From: Pelecanus crispus
Taxonomy: Eukaryota > Chordata > Aves > Pelecaniformes > Pelecanidae
Assembly (NCBI RefSeq): GCF_030463565.1
Contig: NC_134649.1
Location: forward strand, 31,335,044-31,399,043
Direction: 5' to 3'
DNA: 64,000 nt
A program made the position numbers and the translations under genes. A model generated the notes under the pieces. It saw nothing but the letters and a program-made list of their open reading frames with translations. It searched no databases and was not told the DNA's origin. Below are positions 33,101 through 46,071 of this stretch, piece after piece; the first letter of the stretch is position 1, and each line of letters opens with the position of its first letter.

Positions 33101-36100
33101 CTGAAGGTAAAGTTACACAATACCACAGAGCTGATCCAACGGCCGTCCTCCTCCTGCTCCTTCTTCTTCCTCTCCCATCCCCGCCATCTTGCTGCTTTCC
33201 TCACCCAATCACACTTTGCAAGCCCATTGCTCCAGCAGCTCAGCAGAACATAAATATTCTCCATCCAACTTTCAGCTTTGTCCTGCTGCCCCCAGCAGCC
33301 AGGCTGAGCCAGAGGGACCAGAAGCTGGCAAACCATGGCTTGGAGTCCCCTGCCTGGTTGGAGCACACCAGCTCTCAACAAGCAGCAGCAAATCCCGAGA
33401 GCTATGCAGCCACTTAAAACACGGCGTCCGCCTGCACTGCCAGAAAAACAGCAAGCAGGGGATGAAGAAGGGGAGCAAACCCAACATCTGGTCAGCACAG
33501 CACTGCGATGGCCATCATGGGCAGGCAGGGATACAGCGTACGGGCTGGGGCACTGCTGGACATTACACAGGATGCTGCACCAGCCTGGTTTTATACTCAG
33601 AGTTAGCTTAAAATGAAGGACTTCACTTTCATATAATAATTTGCTTCTGCAGACTAGAAACAATGGGCGGCTTTGGCCCAGACTGCAGGCACCTCAGGAC
33701 TCCAACGCACCGTTTACTACCTCTTTTAGGTCAACAGCAACACTTTTTTTTTTTCCCACAACTTGTGTCACAGATTAGTGAAGCACACAGCAGGCCATGA
33801 TGTTTCCTGGGACTGTAGGTACCCCAGGGCAAGTAACCTGAGCCCCCCCCCCCCCCCCCCCACGCTCAGAGGCATTTGGAAAGTGCCCCAGCTGGGCTTT
33901 CCAGAGCTCAGCACAAGGTATCTCCCCCCACACCTAGAGGAAACAGGACATTTTGGGGCCCACAGAGACAGATTTAGTAGCCTGGTCGAGGCTCTGGACT
34001 TGCTGCAGTCCAATGGATAGCCATGCTCCAGCTCTCCTCCTGAAAGGGTGCTTTGGTTACTCTGCAATTCTGTAAAGCTCATACGTATTTCATAATTTAT
34101 CCAAAGGCAAAGCTGGGTGAGGAGCTTCACAAGGAAACCTGCCTGGCAGGAGTGCCCCCATGTCCAGCAGCGGGCACAGAGATAGGGCTGGACTTGCCAG
34201 ACCTGCCTAACCACAGGTCCTGCTGGGGAAAGCCCCTGGGACGGACAGATAGAGAGCAATGCCCAGCGCTGCAGAGCTGGGCAGACTGCAAGTGCTGGGT
34301 ACCTCTCCCACCGCCCCAGCTGCAGGCAGGATTAGGCAGCCCACTGAAAGGCAGGGCAGCAGGGCTCACAGACTCCCCCCCCCGCAGATTTCAGCACACT
34401 GAAGGGTCTGGACACGCAGCTCTGCAAGGGTAAAGTAGAACCCAAAAGTCTTATGGCGAGAGCAGCGTGAGAAAGCTTTCCTGCAAGAGCCACAGAGGGT
34501 TTCAGCGACGACTGTAGGGACAACACCCTCATTCCTCTCCTCTGCAAAGGATCAGCCCCACTTTTGGCCAGCCTGGACAAGGTGCAGAGCACATCATGAG
34601 ACATATGCTGGGTACAATTTATAGAGCAGAGTTTAAAGCCGTTAGCACAGCTTTTAGTTAGCTCCTCAGCAGCAACGTCTGAGAGCAGGAAATTAAGATT
34701 CCTGCTTACACCAGAGAAAGCTGCCCCATGGGCCGTACACCCTGATGTATCCCACCCAAACCAAGGCGCTGAGACATGAACGCCCTTCTGCTCAGCCTTG
34801 CTCTCTACCCATGTGTCTGGCAGAAAACAGTGGGTTTTGGCAGCGCTACTGCTGCGTGCACCCACTCCCCCACTGCAGCAAGAACAGGAGCTGCTTTTAC
34901 CCCAGCTACCCTGAAGGAAAACCAGCCCTTCACCTGAGAGAGGCACACAGGACCAAAGGACCAAACTGTCCTTCCTTGGCATCTCTTCTGCTAAGAGAGG
35001 ACAAAGGCAGGGTCTGATCCTGCCCAGCCAGAAATGGGGCTGACCTGCACTTGCTTTCCTTTTTTAAAAAAGTGTAATTTCATCACACCCTCTAAAAACT
35101 GAGATGCCAGGACAGCGCCCAGTGCAATCCAGCATTTACATTAGTAGGAGCTGGATGGTGCCACTCTTTATCCCCCTGGCCAAAATTAGCCACTAACCTG
35201 CCCACTGGGGAGGAGGAAGAACAGGGCTGGGCACGCGTTATGAACAGCAACATAAGGAGCCAGGACAAAGCCACAGTGTTATTGAGGCTTACACAATCAA
35301 GAAGAATAAAAACTTTAATAGTGAGTGGTTAACTGCACGCTGAATGTGTAATTTCAGGCTACATTTGGAACCAACCTTCCCCTTCCGTGCACTCTGCAAA
35401 AGCCCTTAATTACAGGATCACACACTCCATACAGAGCTCTCCTGCGAGCCGGGTTTTCTGCTGCTCTCTCCTCCCCGGGCACAGCGCATGACTTGAGGAG
35501 GAGACGTACAACAAGCATTTCCTTTAATCTCATGTCACAAGGTGATTCTCTCTCCAATCATGTGTGCTCCTATGTTTGACAGCCAAACTCACTTAGGAAA
35601 GGTGGCCATCCCCACATGCAAACAGGACAGTGAGGGAGGCACAGGCCAGTCTGAATCCTGCTTGGAAAACCATTTTTAACCTACAGCTTACATGTGAGCT
35701 CACGTTCTTAAGGGCTCACACTAGCAAATGAAACTGCAGCTAGACAGATTCACACTGAATACTAGGCTCTCCTGAAAAACAAACACACGCCAGGCAATCA
35801 CCTACTGGGACAACTTGTTCTAGCAGGGATGCAATGGCTGCAAAACATTTATAAACCCACTTAAACTTGATTTAAACAGAGCTGAGCTAGTTCAGCTGTA
35901 TTCAACCTGCGAGATGTGGACTGTTTCTAAGGGTTCTGTGAGAGGTGATTCAGAAAAATCAAATTTATGTGTATTACGCTTATGAAACCCATGAAGATTG
36001 CTGTGCCTCCCCTGGGAAATCTTTAGGAAGGCAACAAGTCTTCGATGCCATGGCTCTGCTTTAAACATGGCTATTGCCCTAGCAGCAAAATTCATCCATG

Positions 36101-39100
36101 TTCTTGTGACAAAGGAAGAGCCCCACAAGATTAGAGGAGATAATCAAAGCAGTTATCAGACTGAATAAAAATACTTGCTCCTAAATGAATGCTAACCAGT
36201 GGAGCCCTCAGAATGCGTCTGTCCTGGTCACAGTTGCTGCTGTGTTTGTGGTGGTGTGAAACTGGGAGCAGGGAGCCCTGGACTCTGTTCCTACAATCCT
36301 TCCTTCAAATATTGCTTCAAAGGGTATTTGTTAAGGCTATGCATAGTTAATGATTTGGGATCTCTAATTTTCATGTAAAAAGTTTTCCAGTTTTCCACAT
36401 AGGCAATAAATACCAGCCTTAAGCCCTGCCATTTCCCTCAAGGGGTCTCGTTTCAAAATAACTCTTCCGTTGCTCAAGAAAAAAAAGGCTGCCTTTGTTT
36501 TCCCATTATTTGAAATAATTGTAAATGAATGCTTATCGGGTAGAGATTACACAAGCCTGGCAGCGTACGGAAGACCATTAAAAAATTAGCCATGTTTGCA
36601 ATTTTAAATACACACAGTGGTCTAGCTGGCTTTGAAGACCTTGTTCACAAAGTCCTTTCAGATATACATGGCCTGTTATTTTTAGGCCAGCCAAGAGCAG
36701 TCAGCTCATGAGAGAAGATAGCTCGGTTTGATTTGTTTTTTTAAACTTAGATCTTAAAGCCCTGTAGCCAACAAGACAAAGATAAGCAAAGGAGTAGTGA
36801 GCAAAACTGCTGCCTCTGAGGGAATTCAGGCAAAACCCACATTCTTGCCTACAAGAGTACCCTCTAATCCTCCAAGTATTTAGTCCTCCTCCTCTGGATG
36901 AATCCTCCAAAAAGGAGACAGGTACTGTAGGATCCTGCCACAGGTCTCCCTTTGGCACACCACTATGAAATCCTCATGGCCCTAGAGACACCCGATAGGA
37001 TCTCTCCAGCCTATGCTGCCAGACCTTCCTGTAAGCAGCAGCAGCCAGGGACTCTGCTCCTTCCTGCACCCTTTCAAATCAGTCCTAAAAATTTCCTGAC
37101 TGCTTTTGGGCAGGGGTGAGCATGGATACTCCCGCAGCTCTGCCAGATCTCCTACCACCCCCTTTCTCCTCCCTGTGTGCAGCTGTTCCTCAAGAGACAG
37201 ACCCCATGCCAGGGATTTCATTTGGATTATAATTACTGATGACAATTTACTGTACAACAGACTGCCCCTCTGGGTTGCTCCTTCAGCACTACCCTAACAC
37301 ACAGGGCTAATAATGAAAAATAACCTGGCTGAGCCCTCTCTACATCTGAGCAGAAGGCAAGCTGAACTGTGCTCAAGCCGTTTGACCTAACTGGTGTTAA
37401 ACCAAGTCTGCAGCACTCAGGCTTCTGCAAGCAATTAACCAGCGGGCAGGAAAATGGCAAGAGGGACAATTCAAATGCAAATACAGCTGCAGAGAAAGAG
37501 TCAAACTTAAGCTGTTTGCCTAAGCCCAAGCTACATCTGAACACCCTGCTAATGCAGCAGCACTGGGCAGTTTTTCGCCCTAGAAGCAACAGGCAGTCTC
37601 AGCCCCAAAACAGATTACATGGGCAGGCAGATTTCAGGCTGCCTCGTCCTGTACGGGCCAGACAAGTGGTGGTAGAGACATCGGGTTCACATGAGTCCCA
37701 GCGCTGCTGGAACCATGGGCATTGCAATGATTCATGGTGCTGGCACAGACAACCTGGAGCCAAGAGAAACAATGAGAACATGGGGCCTGTAGGCTCCAAG
37801 TCATAGGATGGAATCCTGTTTTGGGAGGCAGGCTCTGCCCATGGGTCCAGTGTGTGCATTCCTCTTCTTCACCAACACAAAGATGGAGCCAGTGACTGCA
37901 AGGCGTGGGGTGTGTAATGTGGCCAAGCCATCCGGGCACCGCTGCCCTGGGCAGGTCCTGCAGCAGCAGAGGCTGCTGCATCAGGTCAGGGAACACGATG
38001 GTTCAAGGCAGGAGCTGGACAATCCTCAGACCACAACGGCTGCAAGCCTTTGGCCCCAAGGAACAGCCCTGACAGGGAGGCTTGCCTGTATACAACTAGG
38101 TGACAGCACAAGAAGGAGCCTCCAGTCTTACACCCCCACTCCTTTCCTCAAATACATCAGAACTGCAAACTAGGACATCGGACAGGTCTTGCCTAGAAAC
38201 ATAAGGCCCAGAAAACAGTGGTGAAAGGAGGACGGGCACCTCTTGGAGCCTTCTGCTCACTGGGCACAATGGTGTCACCACACAGTGCTGCGCTATGGGA
38301 AAGCTCAGACTGAAGAAAGGGAAGTTGCATTTACTTGGCACAGCGAGCACATGTGCTTCCCTGCAGAGGGGACTGAGATACCCAAAAGCTCTGGCAGGTA
38401 TCCTCAGCAGACAGTGCTCTTCCGAGCTGCCGCATGCCTTGGATGAAAGGCACAGGAGCTCATGGACAGAAAGAAGCTGCTCCACGACATTTCATGCAGA
38501 TGCATCTGCCCCTGAAAGTCTAAAAACAGCCCAGAGACTTCAGTGGTTCTCAGAAGTACATCAGCCTCGGTGACCCGAGTCTTCATTACCAGCAGGAGCT
38601 CACCACTTCTGTTCAGAGACCAAAAGCTATATGGGAACAGCCAGCAATTGCTGCTTCCTTTGTGCACAGGGTAGGTCAGGGTGGTTACACTAATCCTGCA
38701 TTTCAGCTGGTCCGAGCGAAAGCCCTGCAAAGCTCTTCCTGCATGTCTCCGTGCACTGAAGCTGTTGCCTTAGAAGAATCAAACCTTTCAGCTCAGAAAG
38801 CTGACCTAAGGGAGAACAGAGCTGCAGAGGCTGCATCACAGGTCCTGGCCCTCAACTTCAAGTTCAAACTTCAGTCCCTGAAGGACTAGGCAGCAAAGCT
38901 ACTTGAAGTAGCTGCTCTACTTTTATGCTCATGAAAACCCGAATGAGAAGTTTACATGTCTGCTGCTAATCTGCATTTTCCAGCCATCACGCAGGCAAGT
39001 GAAGCCTCGTGCAGAGAAAGCAACCCCCCTCCTTTGCAGATGCAAGCGTAGAGCTGCACTGCGCGGACGCAGCCTGCCCGAAGAGCAGTGCTTTGTCTGC

Positions 39101-42100
39101 CAACTTCTTTGCGATCAGTAAAATGGCTTCGCAACGGCACAGGCTGAGCGGCTACGCCCAGCTCATGCCATCCTCACATACTCCTACCATGACTGCTTCT
39201 TTTCCAGATGCGCCTCTGTGTTTGCTATAAGGGCACTATTCAGCGTCCCACTCTGCCTGGGCAAGGGAACACAACAGCTGTTTCACTGGGAGGTCACTAC
39301 AAAACATTGAGTGTCCCAAGAAATCCTCCTTTCATCAGTCCATGCAAGCAGCTTGGAAGGATTTGTTTAGCCTTATTGTTGGAGCGGGAAGGCACAGCCC
39401 GCCCGCGCCAGGGCTGGGGTCAGCACGGGCTGCCCACACCCTGCTTTCTCCCTTGTTTGGGGGCTGAGCACAGGGCAGGAAAAGCCTCAAACGGCTTAAA
39501 AAAAAAAAGTTCAGTTAGGCTCTTCTTTCAGCACGACTTTTTATAAGCGAAAGGCCAAAGGGAAGCAAAAATACCACACAGCAGGGATGCCAAGTGCTGG
39601 GGGTTTAGTGCTGCCGCCACGCAGCTAACCAGCCCTAGCAATTTATTCCTGCCATCAGCAGATTGCTGGAAAGCTGGCATTCAAGAGCACGGCAAGGAAA
39701 GGCGAGCCAGATCCCGCAATCTCAGGTCGGCTCCTTCACAGGATTCTCATTACCGTTGCATTCCTCAGTCTCCCCGGATGCTTAGGGCAACAACCCGTAA
39801 GAGCAGGACAAAACAAGGAACTTCCCAACCCGCCTGAAAAGCTAGTTTATAATTAGATTGAGTCACATTTTCCACTCCTCCAAATTCAGAGCTTGTTACT
39901 AAGTGCGCACCGAAAATGCCAAATTCCCCAACTCGACCTCTCTGCAGGAAAAAGATAAGCAGCCCCCTCGGCCCCCCCAGCCCCAGGGGGGGTTATCTTA
40001 TCAACTCATCGCTAAGATTGCAGCATGGCAGCTAAAGCAAAGCCCTGCCCAAGAAGTCCTTTGCCTGGACCTGTTCCAGGCACTGCCGTTTATCCCAGTG
40101 CACTCCCCTGTAAATAGCGGCTGTTGCTACACCTTCTGGTTAGTCAAAGTCCAGGAAAACTGGGGACCCCAGGAAGGAGATGAAGCTCACATGCTTCAAC
40201 AGAGAGCGCCTTTTAAGATACCCAACTTGATGATACAGCCCCTCAGGAGCACTCTTTGCTTGTCTTCCTCCTTTGAGAAATGCCACTTTAATAACATTCA
40301 CATTCAGTTAAAACTCTTCGAAATAAGGATCATTGCAAGAGAGAAAAAAAAAAAAACCCACTACAAACCAAACCACCAGTATTTCATATTTTTCTTCCCT
40401 GAAACTGAGCGTGTCCTGGCACAGCAGGCTGGCTGCTGACATCCAGCCCTTTGCTTTGGGGTCAGAGCAGGGCTGAGGCGTGCAGCACAGCCCGGGGCAG
40501 CAGGTACTTGATGTCAGGACTCCTGCAACCCAGTCTCCACAGATCCTGTTTATAAAACAAGGTCCCTGAAGTCTGAGGACAGTAAAGCTGTTCAATAAAA
40601 GCCACTTCAACAGACAGCAAATAGAACAACCATTGGAAAGTCAGGCTCCTGCTTGGAAAGCAAGAGTCCTTTTTGCCCCGATTAATATCCAACGCTTCGA
40701 TAACCCCACAAACCTGCTGCATAGCTGCACTGCGTAGATCAACTACATGAGTTAATTCAGTTGTTTTAATCACTTTGCCACCAGCTATGTTTGCATACAG
40801 CGACAGCTTCTTGGGGCTCCTGCTACATGTTTTTTCTGTCTCCCTGACAAGTCCTGGTAAGACTGTGCACTTCAAAATGGAAAAAAAAAATCAGGAGCCA
40901 AGACACAGTCAACAGCAAGACTTAGCTGTGCTCACCTGAGAACTTCTCCTCAGCATCAGCTAATGAACCTGAGCACATCTGCTCCATGGGATCCATCCCA
41001 CACCTAACACTCCCAGGACAAAGGCAGGTCGGCAGCTTTACGTATCTTCAAGACCCTGCTTGTGCAAGGATATGCCTTGGGCAGCAGTGCACACCAGGAG
41101 TTTCTCTCCTTCCAGCATACTTTATAGACCCACTTTTGAACAGAAGCCATTAAATTGCATGCCTTTATATACTGTGGGCATGTGCATTTAGGATATTGAA
41201 CTGTGCAAGGGCTCAAATACCTTGTGAGTACACTGGTATTGGCAGGAACTGGATTTATCCCTGCATCCCAAGGGAAAGGAGCAGGTATTGCCACAGCAGT
41301 GCCAGTTACTGACTGTATTTAATAGTCTGCTCTAAGTGCAGTGCCTGGTGTTTCTGGAGAGGTGTCTGCAGCCCAAATGTCTCCTGTTCACTGCACCCAG
41401 CCTAGAGAAACACCATCGCAGCTTCTAGTCAGAAAGCCCTTCTGGCAGACTTAGAAACGCCAGATGCTTTCTACAGCAGTTTCCCTACCAAGTCAGATCA
41501 AGGTCCTGCATGCAGGATGGGGGTAATCACTACATAAATGCCTTTGTGTGTTTTTTCTTTCATGGACCAAGGCCAGCGTCAGCTTTCCCAGTTTGTGGCA
41601 GGGTATCACTGCCAGTGGGATGAGCAGAGACCCATGCTTACTGCAACAGCCACCATCCCAAATGCTGACAGAGGTGCTATCAGCGTTAGTGCCACTGTCC
41701 TCACCTTAATTATTTGTGTCATCACTCACCCAGGCAGCAATGGGAAGCTTAGGTTTTCATACAAGAAAAATGGGACAACCTTAGAGATGGGACTAGCAAA
41801 CCTCACAGAGATGATCAGCACTGCAAAAATCAACAGTCATGCACCTCACCTAACGTCCTCTTTTAGGACCTCAACAACCATAAGCAGAAAAAACTACAGA
41901 CTTGGATATTTCAGCTGATGGCAAGACGTAAGGCAGACATAGAAAAGCAAGCAATTGTAGGATATATCAAACAAGGTTATTTATAGAAGAAAAGGACATT
42001 TTGATGCCTTTATGCAAGGCTCTGGTAAAATTTCATCTAGAGTATTTTGTGTAGCTGTGGTCATGCAAACATAAGAAAAATAAACTCAAGCTGGAAGAGG

Positions 42101-45100
42101 TGCAGAAGACAGCTGCAAAGATGAGGAGAGGAAAAGAAAGCTTATTTTATGAAAAAGGACTAAAGAGGCTGGCTTGCTTAACCAAATAAAATCAAGACAG
42201 GGGAATATGCCTGTCACTTATAAATACATAAAGGAAGTAAATATTATGGAGGTAGAATTGATTTAAGCTAAAGGGCAGCACATATAAATATTTCTAGCCA
42301 TCTCTAAATTTAGTCTAGAAGCTGCATTTCTAATCAGAGCAGCCAGATTCTGGAGCAGCTTCAAATGGAAGTGGCAGGAACAGGAAATCCACCTGGTCTT
42401 TGGTCTGAGTGTGATCTGTTCTTCAACAACAGGACACAGCTGAGAGGTAATGGGTCAGACTCCACACAGTCTTTGGTGGAAACAGGGTAAGGAGATCATC
42501 AGCCAACGATGACTGATCATGGTGAGGGTACCAGCACCAATGCCCCCAGTTATCCTGCTCCCAGCCTCCATCTGCCAGGAGCTAGTGGGAACCTTCACAC
42601 TACCTGTCTGCATGGCAAGGGGTTTGTATGATATGCGGAGATCAAATGTTTTAACCAAACTCGTGTAAAAATGCCAAGGTTTTGGTGTCAAATGTGGCAG
42701 GAAGGGCTGCAAGGTGCCAAGCTGCTGTTCACCCTTTTGAGAAGGCGCAGCAAAGAGTTTTCATTTCCAAGACACCTTCAGACACCAAAGGAGCAATCTT
42801 GCAGCAAGAAGCCTTGCTGTAGTAAGGAAGCTACAGGACAGCATCTGGACAGAGCTGCCACCAAATTCAACAGCTGAAATACCTGCAAGCTGCAGCTGCC
42901 CTTCAGAGGACACATTAATGCCTGACCAAGGCACCTGCTCAGCAAGACAAGGCACAGGCAAAAGGGGTTTCTAATTGCCAGCCCTGAGTTACAATGGCCA
43001 CAAAGCCTTGCTGGCAGCTGGCTCTGAGCAACACAGAAAAGGCTCTGAAATTAAGACACAAAGTAGGTTTTTTTATGACTTTTCTGCATGTCCACCTTTG
43101 CATCTTGAGTACGTTAGAATAAACTTGCTTTTGCACTTAACTATAAAATCTCACCTGTTGTCGAGCAGCTTGGGGATGGCAGGGAAACACTGGCAACTAC
43201 TCCCAGGAGCACATACCTGATTACACACAGAGCCTACATATCTGTGCAGGAGTGCATGCCTGTGAGGCACTCCTCCACCACGCTGCAGATGCCTGGCGTT
43301 GTTTCCATCCCACAACCAAGTTTGCAGAGAACGGTATTTTGTCTACAGCCAGCTGGAATCTGCTAACAAGTAGGGAAACGATCTGAGAAGCAGCTTCAAG
43401 GCGATCCCCCACCACAATACAAACCGAGCCTAGAAATAATCAGCAGGAATTATCTAGAAATGAAGCAATTACACCTTCTTCAGGCTCCAGATGGGAAGCT
43501 CCTGGGAGCTTGGGGACATCAACTGTCAGCTTTTTTAAAAAAAATAAAATTATAGCCAATTTCTTAGAAATTGAAGGGGACTGAGTATAGGCAACCACAT
43601 CTCATTGTAAACTCTGACCCACTGCTTCATGTCAAACAGCACAGCCCTTATTCTTTCTTATTAGGGTTTAAGTACACCAGTTAGCAAGACCCAGAAGTAT
43701 TGCACTTTTACTTCTCTGGCTGAGAAATGCAAGGCAGCCTGAGAAAAAGACCAGAGCAACTTACCCTGAAACTTTCCAGTAAAACAAAAATGCACCCCAG
43801 CACCCAAAATTGCCCACACAGTTCTCGCTAGCCAGGAATCAAATCCCCATTAGCAAGGGTCAGCTGTGCTCAGCAGCCAATATGCATTCTCTGCAAGGAA
43901 GAGACCTTCCAGATACACCAGCTAAGCAGGCAGCTAACAGTGCTAGAGCCTGGTGCACTTTTAAAATCAATTTCAAGGTGAACAGATGCAACATGCACTT
44001 GGGCAAGCCCACGGACAAGCGTGAAAATCACTCCCAGAGTTTGCTGAACTACACACAGCTAGCAACTGTTGGATCCTGCTCCAGCCCAGTCCACTTATGT
44101 CTCTTCAGGCATCTGTTGGGGTTAGCAAACACACCTCAACACCAAAGTGGCAGAGGTATTGTTCAAAGCTATCAGGTGGGGTGGAAATAATCTATTGGGG
44201 ATTTTCCTGCACCTACTGGAGCTATCACAGATTACTTTTGCGCCAGGAAAAGGAAACTGAAGAAGCTGCGGTGTTATATAAACACTGAAAATTATTCTTG
44301 CCATCACAGTAGCCATTAGACAACACCAGAACAAGCCATCCCAATGCAAAACCCCAAATCAAAGTTATCATTTCCATAACACAAGATATTGGGCTCACCA
44401 CACCTGTCTGGACTCTTGCAGCCCAGTGCTATATAGGTGCCCCACACTCAGAAAACAGGCAGTGGTTAAAGCAGGGCAGGCACCACCACCTTCCATCCGA
44501 GCCAGCCGCCTTGGTCACAGAGGCAATTAAATGTCACAGCCTTTGCTTTGAAACCACCTCATCCCCTTCTCCAACTCCTCTAGCCAGGGGCTCACCCACC
44601 ACCTTCCTCCTCCCCATCTGACCATCTGTCAATAACAGATGCATTCTTCAGATTTTCTGCCTACCACTGGCACATCGTGGTCCCGCCACCCTTGCTGGAG
44701 CCAGCAAGATCACGTATTTGGATTGAGATAATTGTGTGACAGTACGCAGAGCTAAAACAAACCTGCCTTCAAGGAGAAGCTGAGATGTCAGACTTTCTCC
44801 CAACTTGCTCTCCATCTCCCTCTGATCTTCTGAGACACACCAGAATGTTGTCTTTTTATAATGTTTTCTAAAAATGGATTTTTAGAACTATTTTTCAATT
44901 TTGTTCTTTTAAAAAAATTCCCAAGATTGGAAGGTAATTCTGTTTAAGAACAGAATTTTCTAAACTCCACATGATCCAAACAAGCAGATGCTGAGAAGAC
45001 AACTTCTCCCAAGCACCCTCCCAGGAAAGGACTAAAGATGAGCAAGTGTGTTCAGCAGTGTGCCTACCCTCCTCTGGGCTATTCTGACACTTTCTTGTCC

Positions 45101-45943
45101 TCAGGACCAATTCCAAAACTCAGATTTCAGGTGTCCGCAGTGCCGTCGGCATGAGGGTAAGTCGGAAAGAGAGAAAGGCTCCCATCTTTCCCAAGAGGAC
45201 TTAAGGATGAGGTCAGGAGAGGTTGTCAAAGGCAGCCCAGAGCCCTGCCAGCAGAACAAGGTCTATTTGTCTAGCAATGTTTTGTTACTACAGTGAGGCA
45301 AACTCCCTGAGCATCAGAGCAGCAGCCCCAGGGAATCTGTGGCTCCCCAGATCCCAAGGCAACATCTCCTTATGAATGTACCCATCGTTCCAGGGACCGA
45401 GTATCTCACAGTTTAAATACAGCCAACAAACCCGATCAGTCATCCCTGAGAAGAATAGTCTCCTCCATTATAGAAGAAAGGAACTTTGCAATGAGGTAAG
45501 GACTTGAATTTTTTTTTTTTTTTAAACCCTTCTCTCATACTCCTACAAAACCTTAAGGCTGCTTCACAGCACCCTCGTGACCCAGCCTCTTAGTGGGGTG
45601 ACTAGCTCAACTCCTGCAAGAATATAACTCAAAATGAGCCTCAGGGAATGGCATTTCTCACCTGGACAATTTCTCCATTGGAAGCAATTAAATCTGTGGG
45701 GATGGAGACTCTGAAGAAGCGTCCCACCACAGCAGAGCTGTCCGGTATGCCCACCACAGCCGGCACAGTCTCACGGAGGTCTGAGAGCACGGAGTGCATG
45801 GAGGCCTCCAGCTGGTTTTCCCAGTCCCGAATCACTTCTGCCGGCTCACTGGGCCAGTGGCAGTGAGCAGAGGCTGCCAGCAGCAGCACAGGGAGCCAAG
45901 TCCTCCCCAGGAAAGGGGGCTGCAGTAGGCATCCAACAGTCAT
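30154..45943 (-). CDS. DAG1: Dystroglycan (alpha and beta chains)
   Basis: Dystroglycan is the laminin receptor of the dystrophin-glycoprotein complex. Coding exons are 45662-45943 (94 codons) and 30154-32562 (802 codons plus stop), joined in phase 0; 896 aa (human 895). Seen: signal peptide; [20 protein letters not shown]; furin-type site RMRR at 308-311 followed by ATPTP, whose threonines (316, 318) correspond to the human matriglycan sites; a Thr/Pro mucin region to about 490; a SEA-type autoproteolysis site AKG|SIVVEW at 654/655; Cys670 and Cys714 of beta chain; membrane span [20 protein letters not shown] near 755-774; basic KKRKGK; and the terminal PPPY (890-893) that binds the dystrophin WW/EF region. 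The start at 45943 has A at -3; an in-frame ATG at 45958 is weaker. The exon begins at 46071 after acceptor TTTAACCAG. Confidence 0.97.
32585..32781 (+). mobile_element. CR1 LINE, 5'-truncated 3' end
   Basis: The segment reads CACTGGAACAGGCTGCCCAG, then GTGGTGGAGTCACCATCCCT and GGACATGGTTTAGTGGCAG, then TTCCAACC and ends in ATTCTATGATT, the standard 3' terminus of avian CR1. It is sense on the plus strand, hence antisense to DAG1. The left boundary is uncertain and may extend to about 32576, overlapping the DAG1 acceptor region. No reverse transcriptase part is present. Confidence 0.92.
39953..40002. promoter_or_regulatory. Candidate GATA-factor element in DAG1 intron 2
   Basis: Three GATA motifs fall within 50 bp: AGATAAG at 39953-39959 and the inverted pair TTATCTTATC at 39993-40002. 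The surrounding 39.6-40.1 kb has somewhat more CpG and mixed AT-rich motifs than the neighbouring intron. It is a motif cluster only. Confidence 0.3.
41945..42375 (+). mobile_element. Ancient, diverged CR1/L3-like LINE fragment
   Basis: The order of phrases resembles CR1-family 3' regions: CTCTGGTAAAATTTCATCTA, then GAAGAGGTGCAGAAGACAGC, then GGACTAAAGAGGCTGGC, and later a CAGATTCTGGAGCAG stretch. Divergence is high and the ends are indistinct. The order and spacing fit the segment before the 3' UTR of CR1-type elements. Confidence 0.55.
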
Positions 45944-46071
45944 TCTTCCCGGCAGCATCAGCGACAGTGCTCCAGCCAGAAAGGGGACCGCAGGCAATCT
46001 GCAGGCACCGCAGCGTAGGCAGGGGATCCGCCAGTCCTTCACAGCAGCCTCATTCTAGGAGTCCTGGGAAC
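45944..46071 (-). other. DAG1 5' UTR part of exon 2
   Basis: The 128 nt between the acceptor TTTAACCAG (ending at 46072) and the chosen ATG are untranslated. The frame is open upstream of the ATG and contains the in-frame ATG at 45958, which would add five residues (MLPGR). Confidence 0.7.

Larger units (their letters stand above)
32563..45661 (-). other. DAG1 intron 2 (13.1 kb)
   Basis: The intron between the two coding exons ends GGTAG at the acceptor and starts GTGAGA at the donor. It holds a young CR1 beside the acceptor, an ancient CR1-like fragment, a C-run at 33842-33861, A/T runs near 40340 and 45510, and a GATA-motif cluster near 39.95-40.0 kb. No protein-coding exon or structural RNA was recognised in it. 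Confidence 0.8.
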
